NCBI GenBank assembly: GCA_026027325.1
Contig: JAMSLZ010000014.1
Coordinates: forward strand, 744,001 to 808,000
Source of the DNA: Actinomucor elegans
Taxonomy: Eukaryota > Mucoromycota > Mucoromycetes > Mucorales > Mucoraceae
DNA length: 64,000 bases
Reading direction: 5' to 3'
The notes under the pieces were generated by a model that ran no database searches, was not told where the DNA came from, and saw only the letters and a program-made list of their open reading frames with translations. A program made the translations under genes and the position numbers. Below, in pieces: positions 1 to 11,468 of this stretch (the stretch's first letter is position 1; each line of letters starts with the position of its first letter).

Positions 1-2477
1 TGTCCTCTTCCTTATCGCGCTCTAAAGCTTGAATTAATTGCCACATGGGAGTGATACCCGTGCCACCTGCAATCATACCTATTTGTCGGGTATGACGATG
101 ACGATTCTGGATAGAGATATCCCCGTTTCCATGATATTCAATTTCCCCAACAGGCCCTTTGAAGCTCACTGGCTCTCCAATACGGATCTGGTCCAAAGAA
201 GTTGTGAGTTTACCTCCTGGAACGCTATTGAAAGGGAAATAGATTTTGATGACGAACTCGATTATTCTATTGCACACCCTACTAGGCGTATAAGCGCGTA
301 TCACCATCTTGGGCTTAGGAGATTGATCATTGATATCTTCTTGAAGCTTGATGTAAACATGCATGCCTGTTGGTAATGATAAAATCTCATTATGGGGTAC
401 ATCATCGGGCATTTTGAAAGTAAACTTGCGCATAGTAGGTGTAATGTAGTCTTTTTTCTGTAAAATAAGATTCTTCCAAGCACGAGCATTAAAATAAGGG
501 GTAGCGAGTTCATTAGAGACCAAAGGACCTGTTTTAATAGTAGATTTTAAAGGAGCCACCACTGGTAAAGCAACGGTAGAAACTTCTTCTTTGTTAGGAG
601 CTTCTTGAATATGCCCAATAAGGTATTTTTGCAGCATATCTTTGGCTTTCTGGGAGTGAATAGCGTCAAACTCCTCAGTACAATCAGCACCAGTGGCAAG
701 CAAAATACTAGAAGCTCCACCAGGATGTGTTTCAAGAAAAGATGTGCAGTCATAGACAAAATTATCATAGATTAGCCAGCAATCGTCTTCTGTGGTATGC
801 TTGACTGCTTCTTCTAACGTATACGTCTTAAGACCGGTTTTTTGGATATCATTGGCATTAATGTCTTTATTCTTTGGAGTAGGCTGAACTTTATGTTCGT
901 TATCTTCTTCCATCCAGCCAGGCAAGTCAATACCAATCAGAGTTTTATCGCCTGGAAGCGTCGTGGGATGTTGAAATACAAGAGATAGGGTAGGTTCTCG
1001 TATCAGATGAACGCGAATACGGTACCAGCAGTTATTGAGCATACCCATTAAAGACCAAGTTGGGTCTCTAGGCTGAGAATTGTTTTCGTCATTCCAGCTT
1101 TTGAGACATATTTCTTTTACTCCAAGCAAATCAGCCACCGGAATATCAAGAGACCAATGCACCCAGGTCCAGTAACGCGTTGATTTGTAGGAAGCACTAG
1201 ATTGATTTTTGCTGTTTTTGCTGTTGATGAGTGTACCAAAGTTTTCAGCAGCATAACGATCTGCATCTTCCTTCATAGTGTGATGGATCGTTGCCATCTT
1301 CCAAGTTTTGCCGTCATCTAGTGTGATTTCACATCGAGTTACTTTCCGGTTACTACCGCCATAAGCATAGCCCTTAAGAGTTACCACTTGTGTGAGATCG
1401 CCCAAAGCAATTTTGGTACCATGAAAAGGCGCTGCGATGACACTATTAATATTCAAATCATAAACAGAGTAATCGGGGTTGCTCCACCAGTTTTCAGCAG
1501 TAGCTTGTTCAGCGTTAAGAACATATGGAGGAAAGACCTTATTGTCAGCATCTTGAAACGGATTTTGAGATACATGAGTAGTGGCTTCAATTTTTGCTAG
1601 CCATTTAACGCTGCGGCCTCCTATGCAACCAGGCACAATGCATCGAACAGGATAGCCGTGGTCGTAAGGCAATGGCTCTCCATTCATTTTGTAAGCAATC
1701 AATACATCATATTCAGCAGACATGGCACGATTGGCTGTTATAGAGGTACCATATGCACCCTATGAATAAGTAAGTAAATCAGCTACATAAAATTACGTGT
1801 ATGTTAGTTGAGTTACCTTTGCAGTATTGTCATTTCCATCCATACAAATATGGAGTGCTTCAGGTTTAAGTCCTTCTGCAAATGTATCAATGACGTCTCG
1901 AAGGAATACACCAGTCCAGTAGGCAGTGCCAACTCCTAAGAGATTTAACGTAGTTTTTAGTAATCAATAAGAGCCTTGTTATAGTATTCTAGTACCTGCT
2001 GGTCCCCAAGAGAAACCAATACTAGGACGAATCATATTTTGTTCTTTACGGCGATTACCGGCACAACATAAAGTAACTGGAATTGTATGAGATGGTAGTT
2101 GTAATAAATCATCCATGGTAATATCGATGGGCTTGTTCACTAGGCCACTGATTGTAATGCGGTGGGTGTCCCAATTATTTTCAGGCACAGGGCCGTGATT
2201 TCTGACAATGTGAAGGTTGTTGGGAGTGATAAATCCATTTTCCAAAAGCAACTTCACCGGAGGCTCTGTTGAAACATAATTAGTTAAATGCACACACAGT
2301 CAAGATTATATATTTACCAGCATTAAGCGGATGTTTTCCCGTTAGTCTGATAAGTGAGGGATCTCTGGATACATGAGCATCGGGAGTTCCAATGTCTTTC
2401 GAGTCTATTAGACCTGAAGGGGCATGGAAATAATTCACGTTATGAGTTTGCTGAAGTAATTCGATGTTGGGTGCCAT
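1..2477 (-). CDS. Assimilatory nitrate reductase (Mo-pterin / cytochrome b5 / FAD), 3' end outside window
   Basis: Cytosolic enzyme that reduces nitrate to nitrite with NAD(P)H. Four exons read on the minus strand: 2477-2318, 2265-1996, 1935-1817 and 1759-1, with introns of 52, 60 and 57 nt that join in frame. About 769 residues are present; the family is usually 860-900, so roughly the last 100 (nucleotide-binding end) lie beyond base 1. Visible motifs in order are LCCAGNRRKEQN (Mo-ligand Cys near residue 121), the cytochrome b5 haem motif HPGG near 528, the flavin motif RAYTPS near 671, and GGTGITP near 743. The start is the first in-frame ATG; the N-terminus ahead of the Mo domain is short (about 35 residues). 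No frameshift is seen. Nitrate use is patchy in Mucorales, so its presence is informative. The next gene is 2.6 kb upstream. Confidence 0.95.
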
Positions 2478-3439
2478 TATGTAACAGTAAGAACAAATGT
2501 GATCCAATAAATAGTTTGTTTTTATTAAACAATTGGTAAAGAAGACAAAGAAAAAAGAAAGAAGCTGTTCTGTTAGCTCAGCTCTTATTTAAGACCAAAG
2601 ATGATAGCATCTTCCGCTTTTTCATTGTCGAGAAACATATTGCCTATAAAAGGTAACAAACTTTTTCAAAGCTCTGTTCTTATCTGCCCAATCAACAGAA
2701 AAAAAAACTTTGTAGCCTGTTCATGTTCTAGATGATATAGACTGATCTAATTTCTACTTTACAAGTCAACTGTATTCTGTTTGATTTCATAGCTAAATAT
2801 TTTAGATACTTAACTGTATCCCAGATAACATGAATTCCTATCTATCATGACAAGTAATACGTGTTACACAACTCTGGTAGATTTTAAAAGAGAAAACATA
2901 TCCGCTTATCTGGATATGATTGCAAATCGCATGTGGATTTGAGCACTCATATCCGTAAGATAAGATGATAATGTAGAGTTCATTTGTTTGTTAACCGAAA
3001 CAGGCAACTATAGTTGATAGAAAATGGTACACCTTGATCAAGTTGGACAAATTGTAATACTTCCTGCTTTAGCTTCTTGTTCATGACCAGTTGAGATAAC
3101 GCCTAGGTCGATAGTGTGTACTCTTTCAATTGACATGCTATCTATTCATCAGAACTTTATTTAATTATTAAGTATACAGATATGAAATGCTCTGCTTGGT
3201 AGAACAGTCTTTGATTACAATATATCTGTTTAAATGTTATGGACTACTGTGAAGTTAAATCTCCTTAAATGAAAAATAAGCTGCCGTTAATATGGAGGAC
3301 CTTCTAAATTTTTGTGTCAAGTTACGATACTACACGTATTTTCGAATTTATTTGGACACAATTCAATAAGATATCGTCGCAGCTACTTGTTTTTTTAGTA
3401 GAATTATTAGGTTTAAACATAAATTGTCTTTATTCGCAG
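2478..3439. other. Intergenic DNA upstream of nitrate reductase, no gene seen
   Basis: AT-rich sequence with no convincing reading frame on either strand. It holds the presumed nitrate reductase promoter, including the GATA cluster listed separately, and nothing else I can support. Confidence 0.6.
2680..2971. promoter_or_regulatory. Cluster of GATA-type motifs upstream of nitrate reductase
   Basis: AGATAA or its complement TTATCT occurs at 2680-2685, 2906-2911 and 2958-2963, followed by TGATAA at 2966-2971. These lie 200-500 bp upstream of the nitrate reductase ATG. Fungal nitrogen genes are often activated by GATA factors (AreA/Nit2) at HGATAR sites, so the cluster is a plausible nitrogen-response region. 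This is inference; such short motifs also occur by chance in AT-rich DNA. Confidence 0.35.
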
Positions 3440-4450
3440 ATTCAACCTTGGTGATCCTCCTTGAAAACTTTGTAGAAACCAGTCTGGAACCTATTCATCA
3501 ACTTTTCCCCTTCATTAAGCGATTTTTTTTTTCTTGACATAATTTTTCAATATGGAGAATACTTCTTTTACGAGACTTAAGAAAGGAGAGAAATGAGAAA
3601 GGTATCTCTGTTCGTGCACTAATGGGTCTTTAATGGATTTCTTCAATTGTGGTAAAGGATAGATGCTTGAATTGTCCATCACGTAAAACGAGGTGGTTTG
3701 CCATACTTGCTAGCCAGAGCTTCTGTTTTTTTTTTTCATCAAAGGCTGCATTAATTTTTCATTGAATACTTTTCCTATGGAATACAACTGAATTGAAATT
3801 GTATCTTTCAGACTTATACAGTATCGATATGATACAAAAACATTATCTGCAGCCCTTTAAGATCTTTTATATGGTCTATTGTCTTGAGTCTTGGCATTGT
3901 TTATGGTTTTTTGTATCCTTGTCATTGAGTTAGTGGGTTGTTACTTCGCATAGCCCAATAGCATGCGCAGGTATCGCTAAAATTACAGAAACATTGACCA
4001 CTCTCTTTGTTTTCGTTTTTACATTAGTTGTCTTTCCTGGCTTTATCTGAACTCTCCCTTTTAGCGTTGAATTGAACTTCATCAATAAAAAAAAAAGTAC
4101 GCTTAAGATCTGTTTCGTAGCCCTGAAAAGCTGCAAGTAGTACCTACAGGTTTTTTGAGTCCTGAAAAGCGTCTTCCCAATCTCGTCAATAGTCATGATG
4201 TTATATTCTTCGGCACAGGCATTCAATGTATTTCAGCTGCTTATCGTCTAATCCTTTCTTCTCCCCTCTCTAACTTTTGAGCCCTTGACTATCACTGTCT
4301 CGTTGTATTTGTTGAGGATATTCTGAGTCATGCTTAGGTGTTTTGCTATTTCTGTATCCAATAGTAGTTACAAATTCTTGTCAACAACCATTTGCCTTGG
4401 ATTTCTTGATTTTTGTCTTTTATAACATTTTGTTTCTTGCTGCATTACCT
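3440..4450 (-). pseudogene. Decayed DDE transposase (IS630/Tc1-like)
   Basis: Read on the minus strand in several frames, the stretch gives the parts of an IS630/Tc1-like transposase in the right order. A helix-turn-helix region (EIAKHLSMTQNILNKYN-like) lies near 4400-4330. A first catalytic block FIDEVQFNAK lies near 4090, then a VMDNSSIY-like block with the second Asp near 3680. An LVKEVFSILKNYV-like block lies near 3570, followed by the C-terminal KEDHQGW-like end near 3450. Frames change repeatedly and stops are frequent, so the gene is dead. No terminal inverted repeats or target duplications were identified. It is an old insertion in the space between nitrate reductase and COG4. Confidence 0.7.
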
Positions 4451-5118
4451 CATCCATTTACTGTCCTGGTTAATAATTTCTTGTTTATTCAAGTGTTTTG
4501 GTGGAAGAAAGATATAGTATGATCTCATGAAAGCATCCCCAGTCTTACGAGGTATCATGGAAAATACATCAGTTTTCTTAAGAATAGTGCCATTCGATGA
4601 CACCAAACCCGCCCACAAAATACTTGAGGTAGATTGTAACGGTATTTTGTCTATTAAATATGATATTCTGTTGAATTATGCTGAAAATACAATATCCACT
4701 CAGGATAAAATATTGTATCTATTGGAACCATTATTTGGCTGAAGTTTAATAGAAATATTGCATTCTGGTGCTTGACTACCAAGCATATGTATTTTGTGTA
4801 TCCTGGTTCTAATGAACAATAAATCTGATCAATTCCAATCAAATGTCGCATCACTAGTAGTTCATGTGCAGAATGAGCTGCTGGATCTAATAAGACGTAG
4901 AACAGAGTGCATTATATAGTCATCCCCTTTTTTTATTCTGGAATTTTTATGTTAAACAATACCAAGTGGTTTCACTACATACTTCGGCGAAATTTAGAAG
5001 AAACTAGGCTTGGGTTGCAAAAACTGGTATGAATAGGCAAAATGAACAAATAAACCACCTTAAATTGTCAGTACTTAATTGCTATTCTCATTTATATAGA
5101 CAAATATTGTACAGTGTC
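4451..5118. other. Intergenic DNA downstream of COG4, no supported gene
   Basis: A 71-codon open frame at 4527-4742 has no recognisable family. Otherwise the stretch is AT-rich and featureless, and probably includes the COG4 3' untranslated region. Confidence 0.5.
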
Positions 5119-7799
5119 TCAGTTCTTTGGCAACAAGTTAGCTACCTCATCCGCATCAAAATCTAACCTCAGTGCTAATATCTTTTTCACCTCTGCCATA
5201 GTCAATCTCCAACTAACTGGACCAGATTTATGTCCCCAGAAATCGTATATTTCAGATGGCTAATGTTACATCAAAATTAGCTTAGTCACTCAATAGTTCC
5301 CTGTCTTCTTACCTCTTCAAAGTTTAATAGCGTGGACATTTGATTTAGTCGTGTAAATCGATCTCTTGACAGCCACTCTGTTAAAGTAGACAGATAGTGT
5401 ATAACAGACCGCAAGTCTTTATCAAATCGAAGTGCGCCGTATTGATTGAATCTTGTTTGAAATACAATTCTTTCCCATTGAGCAGTCAATGCTTCTAGTA
5501 ATAGACCCATCAACGTATTAAAGTTGGTTTCCGTCAAAGTGCGTCTATAGATAGATATCAGGTGCTCGAATCCACGACGGAATCGCTTGACAAATCTTTC
5601 TTCGATATCTGCTTCGTTATACTCTTCTTCTTCCAGAACATATTTGACCTCCTTATAAGATTCTTGAAACAATGGCCGAATACGTGGCTTTAATATTTGG
5701 TTAATCAATTGCTCAATGCCATTCTATGCCACTGTATTAATATATTGAATAGACACGCTTCCTTTTGTATTACCTGTAATAGTTGCTTAAACTTGTCAGC
5801 AAATTCTTCAAAATCTTTGACATAGGATAATGTTCTTTTCACATCATTCACTTCATCTAGCCAAATGGCACTGGTTATATTCGGCTCTACTTCTTTAGTC
5901 AAACGATGCGTATAATCAGCACTGACATCCAAATTATTCAAAATCACCATATAATTGATTTTTGCCAACTCAATGGCTCTCTCTGCGTTTCGTCCAGTAG
6001 TGTCGTAAGCGTTGAAGACAGTCGATAGTTTCTGTTGGAATTGATTTAGATAGCCCGTTTCTAAGACCTTGATTACGGTTCGCACAGTTGATTTCACAAC
6101 ATCGGGCTCATAAGTGGAAATACAACGTTGCATGACCGTTTTCAAAATGAAGAACACATCATCGACGCAGGTAGAAGTCTGGGAAGTAATGGGATCATAA
6201 TCGTCCAATTTCATGGCTTTATCGATACTCTTTTTCATAAGATATTCGTCAATAACCACATATGAGTTCATTAACTCGCGAATGCGCTTAGTCAGTCCAG
6301 AAGATAAAAGAAGGCCATTGTTACCGTAGAATTTGCTGTCCTTGTCTTTCATGACCAACTCTTTTTCGTCTTGATCTGATTCCAGAATATCCATTTCATC
6401 GCTAGCTCTGTCGTTCAGGAAACTGTTGAAAAGCACACTGCGTTGACTGAGGAGTGAGAGTTCATACAAATTGGCATCTAATTGACGTGGCTCAACAAGA
6501 GGATTGTTGGTTTCCATATTTGGTTGAGAAGACTGGGGGTTAGATACACCTGTTCGATTAAGCGCATATGTTGTGTTATTACGCATCATGGTAATAAGTA
6601 AGCATTGTATTTCGACCAGCTGTACATATAAACGTTAGTATGGGATCTAGATCAGGTTGTCATATATATACATATATATATCTTTACTTTTGATTCCAAT
6701 TTACGTGTCTGTAGGAAACGATCAAGAATAGTGACACCCTGTACATCGCTCTCTTCTTGCAAACGTTGAATTACTCGAAGCATTTTTCCCTTTCCATAAT
6801 GTGCTTCTACTAAAGGCTGGTGCTGATCGATTATAACAGCTATATTTTCAAACAGTCGCGTCAAAGCATCAGCGAAATAGGTAGGTGCAGCAACTACAAT
6901 TGTCACATTAGAACTCAAAAGTTAATCCTTCTATTATAGCCTTACTCAGACCGCTTTGAAGTTCGTCAGCGCATCTTGCTCTAATGATATTGCATACGAA
7001 TCGCGAATACTTATCCAATCCTTCCGTCTGACAGTTGATTAGAGGGAACAGCTTGAAGTATCTCGTAATATCTGCTTGGTTTCTCTGTGCAACTGCATCA
7101 TCAAACCTTTGCGAAAAGATATCAAACAGATTTGTCTTTGCATCAGCTAATGTTTTTGCTGGATGATCTGGATTCTCAGAAGTAGACTAGAAGCATTATT
7201 AGTGTTTCGCGTTTATATCATCATGGAGTTTAGCTTACCACTGTAAATTCGGCTAAGGATCCATTCAATATTTGTGTATCTATCTTCGATGCGCGTTGCA
7301 GCAACATGGCTGCCTCATCGTATTCTTTTCTTTGGATCGCTTCTTGAAGACTTGCTACACAATACTTGAGTTCTTGTACATCTTCCACGTATTTGATGGC
7401 TTGTCGGGCTCTAGATTGTTCCTGATCTAATTGGCGTACTTTATCACTTATCACTTCAGCAAGTCGAGAAGTTTTATCTACTGTCTCAATCACAAGGCAG
7501 GAATCTAGTTTCAAGTTACCAAGCTGAGGCCTATAAGAGTTTAGAGACGTTAATACCACAGAAAGTTCCAATATTTGCTTCAATTACCCAAGTTTACTTA
7601 ATGTAGTGAGCGATTTGTCTAAATCACTTTCTTGCACCAAGATACCATCGAGAGATTTATCAATACGTGTTTCTACTTCATCTAATAAGCGAAGACATTC
7701 TCTAATTTCGTCAATATCAGTGAGACTCGAAAAATCTCGCGTTAATAGGGAAATATCTATGGTGTCTTTTTCTGGAGATGCGGATAGAACAGAAGGCAT
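5119..7799 (-). CDS. COG4: Conserved oligomeric Golgi complex subunit 4
   Basis: Subunit of the COG tethering complex, which acts at the Golgi in retrograde vesicle traffic. Seven exons: 7799-7588, 7530-7239, 7186-6946, 6893-6688, 6619-5774, 5723-5313 and 5259-5119. The introns are 50-68 nt with GT-AG ends. The sum is 2349 nt, 782 codons plus stop, matching the usual COG4 length (about 785 aa). Recognisable family blocks include an N-terminal coiled-coil region, the central stretch with FDIFSQRFDDAV and INCQTEGLDKYSRFVC, VIIDQHQPLVE, and the C-terminal WRLTMAEVKKILALRLDF. The start is the only ATG giving the N-terminal coiled coil. The WDR70-like gene ends 100 bp upstream on the same strand. 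The gene appears intact, with no repeat insertions in its introns. Confidence 0.93.
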
Positions 7800-7899
7800 T
7801 TTATTATAATATAGGAAAAAATATAAGAGCTCTTTATTCTACAGATCCTTTTATAGTGGTTGTACAGCGCATTTATAATCGCCGCATAATAATATTTGA

Positions 7900-10015
7900 T
7901 TATTTTTTAGCATCTTCTTCCTCATCGTCTTCTTGGAATACAGGATTAGGTTGAGTCTTTTTATATACTAGTTCAAGGAAACAAATTAGTTATCTATTAA
8001 GAAAGAAGCCGCTTCAACTTACCATTGGATACCCAAAGTGGATCGGTTTCAGCCAATTCTGCATATTTAAGAAGAGCTTCGCGTGGATCTTCGTCTCTGG
8101 TTGTATCTTTGGCAAACGTTTTGATAACAGCTTGCTGTTGATTCATATTTACTCTGCCGCCCTTACCATGGCCAGTGACAGGTAAATCTAAAAGTATAGA
8201 GTTAGTTTGTTACTATTTGATCAATAGTCATTCTTTCTACCTGGACGACGGGATGCAACAGGGTCTTTACGCAATTTGTCTCTCTTTCTCTTTGCGGTTC
8301 CATATTCTTCATCTTTAAACATGGGTAAAGCATGAGGCGTAAGGATAGGTCGATTGATTTCATAGTCATCTACTGCTCGCTTCTTTGCCTCTTTAACAAC
8401 AGGCAATTTGGCGCCTCGTGATGAATGTGTAGGGCTATAGAACACTGTAGCAATACCATCTGCACTACCAGTAATGATTTGATTGATTTTAGGGTGCCAT
8501 AATACTTTTACTACACTTGATTGGGTCACATCTTGATTATAAAACAAATCAGTAAGTCTGTTCTTCTGTCGATTTTTGTTAGGGCTTACTTATTGACTCT
8601 TGGACTTCAAGTGTATCTCTATTTAACAAGACTAATTGACCAAAACCTCTACCTTTTGGACATGCGGTACCTAAAATAAACGAGAGAAATTAGTACAATG
8701 GCTTCGCTTTGTTTATCTGTCAAATTACCTGTCAAAATTAATTTTTCATCAGGACTGAAAATGACATTTGCTTCAGGGTTAACGATATCTAAGTTATACG
8801 CTGTGTTGATGGGCTTCTTTGCATTCCTGAGATCCCACACTACAAGCAGATTAATATACGTTGTTATATTATAGGCAGATAGCAACACTCACATTTGACG
8901 GTATCATCACCACCCCTTGTTACCATAGTAAAATTATCCTTAGAGAATACAATCGAAGACGTTTCTGTTCCTTTTTGATGAGCATCAGCAATAGCAATAG
9001 CAGGTCGAATATGGTTGCCAGTCGAATTCCACACTTGTATTGTACCATCTTGGTAAGCCCCCACTAAATACTTAGCATCATGGCTGTATGCCAAAGCTGT
9101 ACAAGGAGATCGACCTCCTCTTTCGCGAGATTTATATACAATGGTTGTCTTTTGTTTTCTCCTACGTTCTACATCCCACTCACGAATAGTACCATCTTGT
9201 GACGCAGTGGCAAATGTTTCCTTATCAGAAGGATGCCATGTACCGCTGGTCAAAGCACCTACATGTCCATCCGTATGCCTTAAATCTCGAATGTAAGGAT
9301 CTCCTTTAGCATACTCACTTTTCTCCATACCATCACGGTCAAAGATTTTTGCTCGTGCACTACCGGAGATCACTAAAATTGAATCGCCAGAGATAGAATA
9401 CTGTAGGTGATGAATTTGATGTTCTCCACAAGGCTGAATGGTACGAAAAGGTTTAAAAGATCGATCCATACCAGCAAAGTCCCAAAATTTGACATCGTAG
9501 TCATAACTACCGGTGACAAGACGAGTACCAGAAGGATCCAAAGTCAATGCAGATACAGTACGATGATGATCGTTTAATTTAATTTCGTGTGAAGTGGGGA
9601 TGACGTTAGAAGAGTCATAATTGGAGTCCTGTTCATCTTCAGAATCTAGATCGTTGGCGCTATCACCTTCCTGGTCATTTTCGGGTTTCTTGACCTTACG
9701 TTCGCCTTGTTTTGTTTCAACAAGAGCTCGCTTATTGTCTGCTACTTTAGAACCAGAATCTCTTTTCGTTTTATCAAATTCTTGATTGAGATCTTTCTTT
9801 TTCTCTTGTTTACCAAAGGAAGTTGGCATAAAAGCCCGTAATGCATCCCAATCAGCGTCATTAGTAGTAGTCGAAGTGGTTTTGGACTTTTGACCAAAAG
9901 ACTTGGGTAACATTTTTGTTAAGTCGTCATCCTAAAATGATCATTAGAAGACTCTCTCTTTTGATTCAATAAAAGCTCAATTATAGATCGTATATATACT
10001 TACAAATCCGGCCAT
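7900..10015 (-). CDS. WD40-repeat protein, WDR70 family
   Basis: Nuclear WD40 protein; relatives (WDR70, fission yeast Wdr70, nematode GAD-1) are linked to histone H2B ubiquitination and genome stability. Seven exons: 10015-10004, 9931-8893, 8839-8729, 8670-8590, 8531-8241, 8187-8023 and 7967-7900. They total 1767 nt, 588 codons plus stop. The first exon is only 12 nt (MAGF). An acidic and lysine-rich N-terminus (residues about 30-110) precedes the WD repeats, with VKFWDFAG, TIREWDVERR, IQVWNSTG and VKLWDLRN blocks. The family C-terminus follows, with RKDPVASRRPG, GHGKGGRVN, DPREALLKYAE and DPLWVSNVYKKTQP, then an acidic tail. The acceptor of exon 5 was chosen because only that site keeps the conserved SVVKVLWHPK block in frame. 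COG4 starts 100 bp downstream on the same strand. Confidence 0.9.
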
Positions 10016-10252
10016 TATACGTGTACTGTAAGATGTAAAAGAGTATATGCTAAAAGCACTGCAGTATAAAATGATTTAAAGACATTTTAGCGGCTTTCTA
10101 TTTTATTGGTAGGCGGGATTTCACTGCAATTGTTTTCTTCTAAACCCATAACAACTTTAAAAAACTGTGAACAGAAAAGGGTAAAGACGTATTTTTAGTA
10201 TAATGGCTAGAATTTCTACTGCTATTGGAATATGTTAGAATTATAGTTGATG

Positions 10253-10298
10253 AATAAAGTTACATCTGATGCAAAAAAAAAAAAAAAAAAAAAAAAAA
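10253..10298 (+). repeat. AATAAA followed by an A26 tract
   Basis: An AATAAA at 10253-10258 is followed 14 nt later by 26 consecutive A residues (10273-10298). The arrangement resembles a retrotransposed polyadenylated 3' end on the plus strand, but no gene body is seen upstream, where the WDR70 promoter must lie. A slippage-grown poly(A) tract is the alternative. Confidence 0.35.
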
Positions 10299-10507
10299 GT
10301 TTTTATCAAGATTTTAGAGGCCACACATCACAGAAAGGTAGGACTTTTAGGTCATTCACAAGCGGCCATCAACTGGAAATTATTTAATTACGAATTGGGA
10401 ATAATAGAAAGTTTACAAATTTATGAAACGTTTTACGAAAATCCATTTCGAATTAAATAATTGTTGGGCGTTCCTATAACAATCTCAGTTGCCTCCGCTC
10501 CGGCTTC

Positions 10508-10598
10508 TAATGTGGTAAATGCTCTCAGAGCCACGCTTTATTTTCATATAAATATAAATAAAAGTTTGAAACCCTTTTCTTCCCTATATCTTTCAAAG
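10508..10598 (+). repeat. DIRS left inverted terminal repeat (shared part)
   Basis: This stretch is repeated in inverted orientation at about 14678-14768. The outer left extension (10460-10518) is complemented instead inside the internal complementary region at about 14477-14535. Confidence 0.85.
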
Positions 10599-10620
10599 CC
10601 GCGCATCGTGGAACAAATTA

Positions 10621-11468
10621 TGAGTGATATCAACGAAAATGACACAGCAAACAGATTTCTTACTGCAGCAGAAGCATTTGAGCTTTTCAAGCGCCTCCAA
10701 ATCGAAGAACGAAACCAAAAGGATGAAGACCTCCACGGATCAGAATTACCGTTGGAAATATCAGAGTATCTCGATAGCACGCCAGTATATGCACTCAAAG
10801 AAGAATTTAAACGTTTCAAAAGACAAGTCGCCAGATACAATAATGAAAATTGGAACAGACAAGAGCAAATCAACAAGGAACTTATTCCTGAACTCAAAAG
10901 GTGGAAGATTGACACCTATCAGGTTGTCAACAACATTTATAAGTACTCAGAAAATACAAGAGTACAAGCCAGAGCAAGCACTGAAATCTATGAACAACTT
11001 CATTACTTACAACAGAAGATTCAATTCAATAATGAAGAAGATAAGCATATCTTCGAAGGAGCAGTTGACCAAGCTGCAAAATTGGCAACCTTTGGATTTG
11101 GACAAGCCAAGTTCCAAGACAGCGATGCAAAAGAGTTTGCAGCTAAAGCCCTTAGGATCCCAGCCAGCCTTAAGCATTTGGAGAAATCACAAGAAGAAGA
11201 CCGAGTTCACAATACCTTTGACCAAAAGTTCCTTACCGACTTACACCAAGCAAGATTTCAACAACGACTTCTCACCAACAGTGCTAACAGTCAGCAATAC
11301 AACATACGCCAATATGGAAGAGGAGGCTATAGAGGAAATCAAAGAGGTTACTCAAGACCATTCACAAGACCTTTTGGTGGAAATTTTCACCAAAGAGGGA
11401 ATGGACGTGGGAACCGTTTCACCTCTACAACAAACAACAACAATCCCACAGAATCCAATCAGCAATAG
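10621..11468 (+). CDS. DIRS ORF1, Gag-like protein
   Basis: 282-codon frame starting at the ATG at 10621; the frame is also open upstream to 10461 but without a better ATG. The protein is helical and charged in its first 230 residues (KRFKRQVARYNNENW, AVDQAAKLATFGFGQ). It then becomes glycine-, arginine- and asparagine-rich (GRGGYRGNQRGYSRP), which suits nucleic-acid binding. There is no zinc knuckle. The position right behind the left terminal repeat and ahead of the RT frame is that of the Gag-like gene of DIRS elements. The function is inferred from position and composition only. Confidence 0.75.

Noticed and set aside
4527..4742. 71-codon open frame as a gene
   Set aside because: No family, no conserved context and an overlapping frame on the other strand; typical of chance frames.
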